A DNA stretch of 64,000 nucleotides from Brevundimonas huaxiensis. GTDB taxonomy: Bacteria > Pseudomonadota > Alphaproteobacteria > Caulobacterales > Caulobacteraceae. Shown piece after piece: positions 63,231 through 64,000 of this stretch; the stretch's first letter is position 1; every line of letters starts with the position of its first letter. The DNA lies in NCBI RefSeq assembly GCF_014218725.1, contig NZ_JABBJE010000010.1, positions 23,568 to 87,567 on the forward strand, given 5' to 3'. A program made the translations under genes and the position numbers. The notes under the pieces are model-generated. The model saw only the letters and a program-made list of their open reading frames with translations. It made no database searches and was not told the origin of the DNA.

Positions 63231-63303
63231 CAACAGGCGCGAGCACTACTAGGACACAAAAACACGACTTGAGTGATCGGTGAATAGGAGCAAGGTAATT
63301 TCC

Positions 63304-63513
63304 ATGAGCGACAACCTAAACGGCTGCCCAAACGGTCCTGAACCCGAGGCTTCTCCGATCGCGGACCTTATCCGAACGCGTCCAGAGGCCTTCGATTTCG
63401 GGGATGCTCCCGACTCCGCGCCCCTGAGCGATCAGTACCAAGTCGACATGGATGCCCGACGCCCCCTTTGGCTACGCGAGACGATCCGGAAGCACTACGA
63501 GGACGCAGATTAA
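63304..63513 (+). CDS. Small acidic hypothetical protein
   Basis: This is 69 residues from ATG 63304 (an earlier start at 63280 is possible). AAGGT lies 8-12 bases upstream. It is acidic with a helical C-terminus (RRPLWLRETIRKHYEDAD). No family is recognised. It follows the DUF5681 gene by 73 bases. Confidence 0.5.
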   Translation: MSDNLNGCPNGPEPEASPIADLIRTRPEAFDFGDAPDSAPLSDQYQVDMDARRPLWLRETIRKHYEDAD

Positions 63514-63666
63514 CCCCCTGCTTCAAGTGCCGTTATCCTCGCCTCGGCCAGGTGACCTCGCCTATGATGACCATTTAGCGCAAAGAGCGGTCATTCACTT
63601 CAAGCCAGGAACCGGACTTTGTGCCAAGCTAACCTCGCAAGGTCCGCTTCGGAGATCAGCGGACGC

Positions 63667-63930
63667 TCAAAGGTAGGGCTCGCAGGCTAGCCCGTCCCCA
63701 TCGCCATCCATATGGTCCCGGTAGCTCGGCTCCCACGACGCGATGTCCTCGTGATTATTGGCGCGCGCTTGGCCGCACCCGGAATAGTGTTGGTCCGTCG
63801 TCCGCTTGCTCCACTCTCGATGGAGCTCCGCCTTCCCGGGAGCGTCGGGCGTGACGATGTATGTCGCTCCAGCAAAGGCGATGGCGAACGCTCCCGTTCC
63901 GGCCAGCCTGACGTGCCCCTGAGTTTTCAT
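63667..63930 (-). CDS. Excalibur calcium-binding domain protein
   Basis: This is an 87-residue protein with an N-terminal signal/anchor (RLAGTGAFAIAFAGATYIV). The C-terminal Excalibur motif is YSGCGQARANN, then RDHMDGDGDGLACEPYL, with the DxDxDG loop and paired cysteines. The domain is found in secreted proteins and binds calcium. It may be cargo of island B. Confidence 0.8.
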   Translation of the reverse strand: MKTQGHVRLAGTGAFAIAFAGATYIVTPDAPGKAELHREWSKRTTDQHYSGCGQARANNHEDIASWEPSYRDHMDGDGDGLACEPYL

Positions 63931-64000
63931 CCAGCGGCGACCAGAGTCCTTGGGTTAGTTACGCCTCGCAGCGTGGGGTGAGCAACAGGCCGGGCCGCGC

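Larger units (their letters stand above)
53944..64000. mobile_element. Island B: degraded prophage, right end outside the window
   Basis: It starts at the second att copy and carries a tyrosine integrase, a zinc-ribbon protein, terminase large subunit, truncated portal, lysis remnant, RecE/RecT-like recombination genes (RecT truncated), a truncated large serine recombinase with DUF2924, a ParB-methyltransferase/DUF5681 pair and an Excalibur-domain protein. No head or tail genes besides the portal fragment remain. No further att copy occurs up to base 64000. Confidence 0.85.

Overview
The window is high-GC alphaproteobacterial chromosome. It is most likely from the Caulobacterales, and probably Brevundimonas. 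The supporting genes are a CcrM-type GANTC methyltransferase of Caulobacter length, a LovK/LovR-like blue-light two-component pair, a TadG-like protein, an Oar-type TonB receptor, two S46 dipeptidyl-peptidases and an alphaproteobacterial LexA box (GTTC-N7-GTTC). The genus is an inference; no rRNA is present.

Positions 1-46450 look like ordinary chromosome. They run: smc (5' part) with two DsbA-like thiol oxidoreductases; LovK/LovR; a DciA-like protein divergent from mutY; a glycogen-debranching-type glycosidase, a TadG-like protein and a GT4 glycosyltransferase; ccrM with CtrA/GANTC signals, beside a small gene with a LexA box; a TetR-EmrA-EmrB efflux operon; two S46 peptidases; a DevBCA/MacB-type ABC exporter whose permease is frameshifted; pgsA, carbonic anhydrase, VapBC, uvrC; a broken Oar-like TonB receptor; an SDR-folB pair; membrane and stress proteins; opgH next to an acyltransferase-DUF998 fusion; HigBA; a DUF1338/HglS-type dioxygenase; and msrA.

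At 46588-46677 lies tRNA-Ser(GGA), which serves as an integration hotspot. Its last 17 bases (46664-46680) recur exactly at 53944-53960. This delimits a 7.3-kb element (island A) with its own tyrosine integrase at the right end, an AlpA/excisionase-like gene, winged-helix proteins, an unusual family of hyphenated palindromic repeats, and unknown membrane and secreted cargo. Immediately beyond it a second tyrosine integrase starts island B, which runs off the right edge. Island B is a decayed prophage. The portal gene is cut and joined to a lysis (Rz1-like) fragment. A RecE-RecT pair is truncated at RecT by a junction with a truncated large serine recombinase that still has its DUF2924 partner. 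A ParB-methyltransferase/DUF5681 module follows.

The findings most worth a second look are the reading-frame-independent GTCC-N9-GGAC repeats in island A, the two deletion junctions in island B, and the LexA-boxed small gene next to ccrM. No CRISPR array or rRNA was seen.
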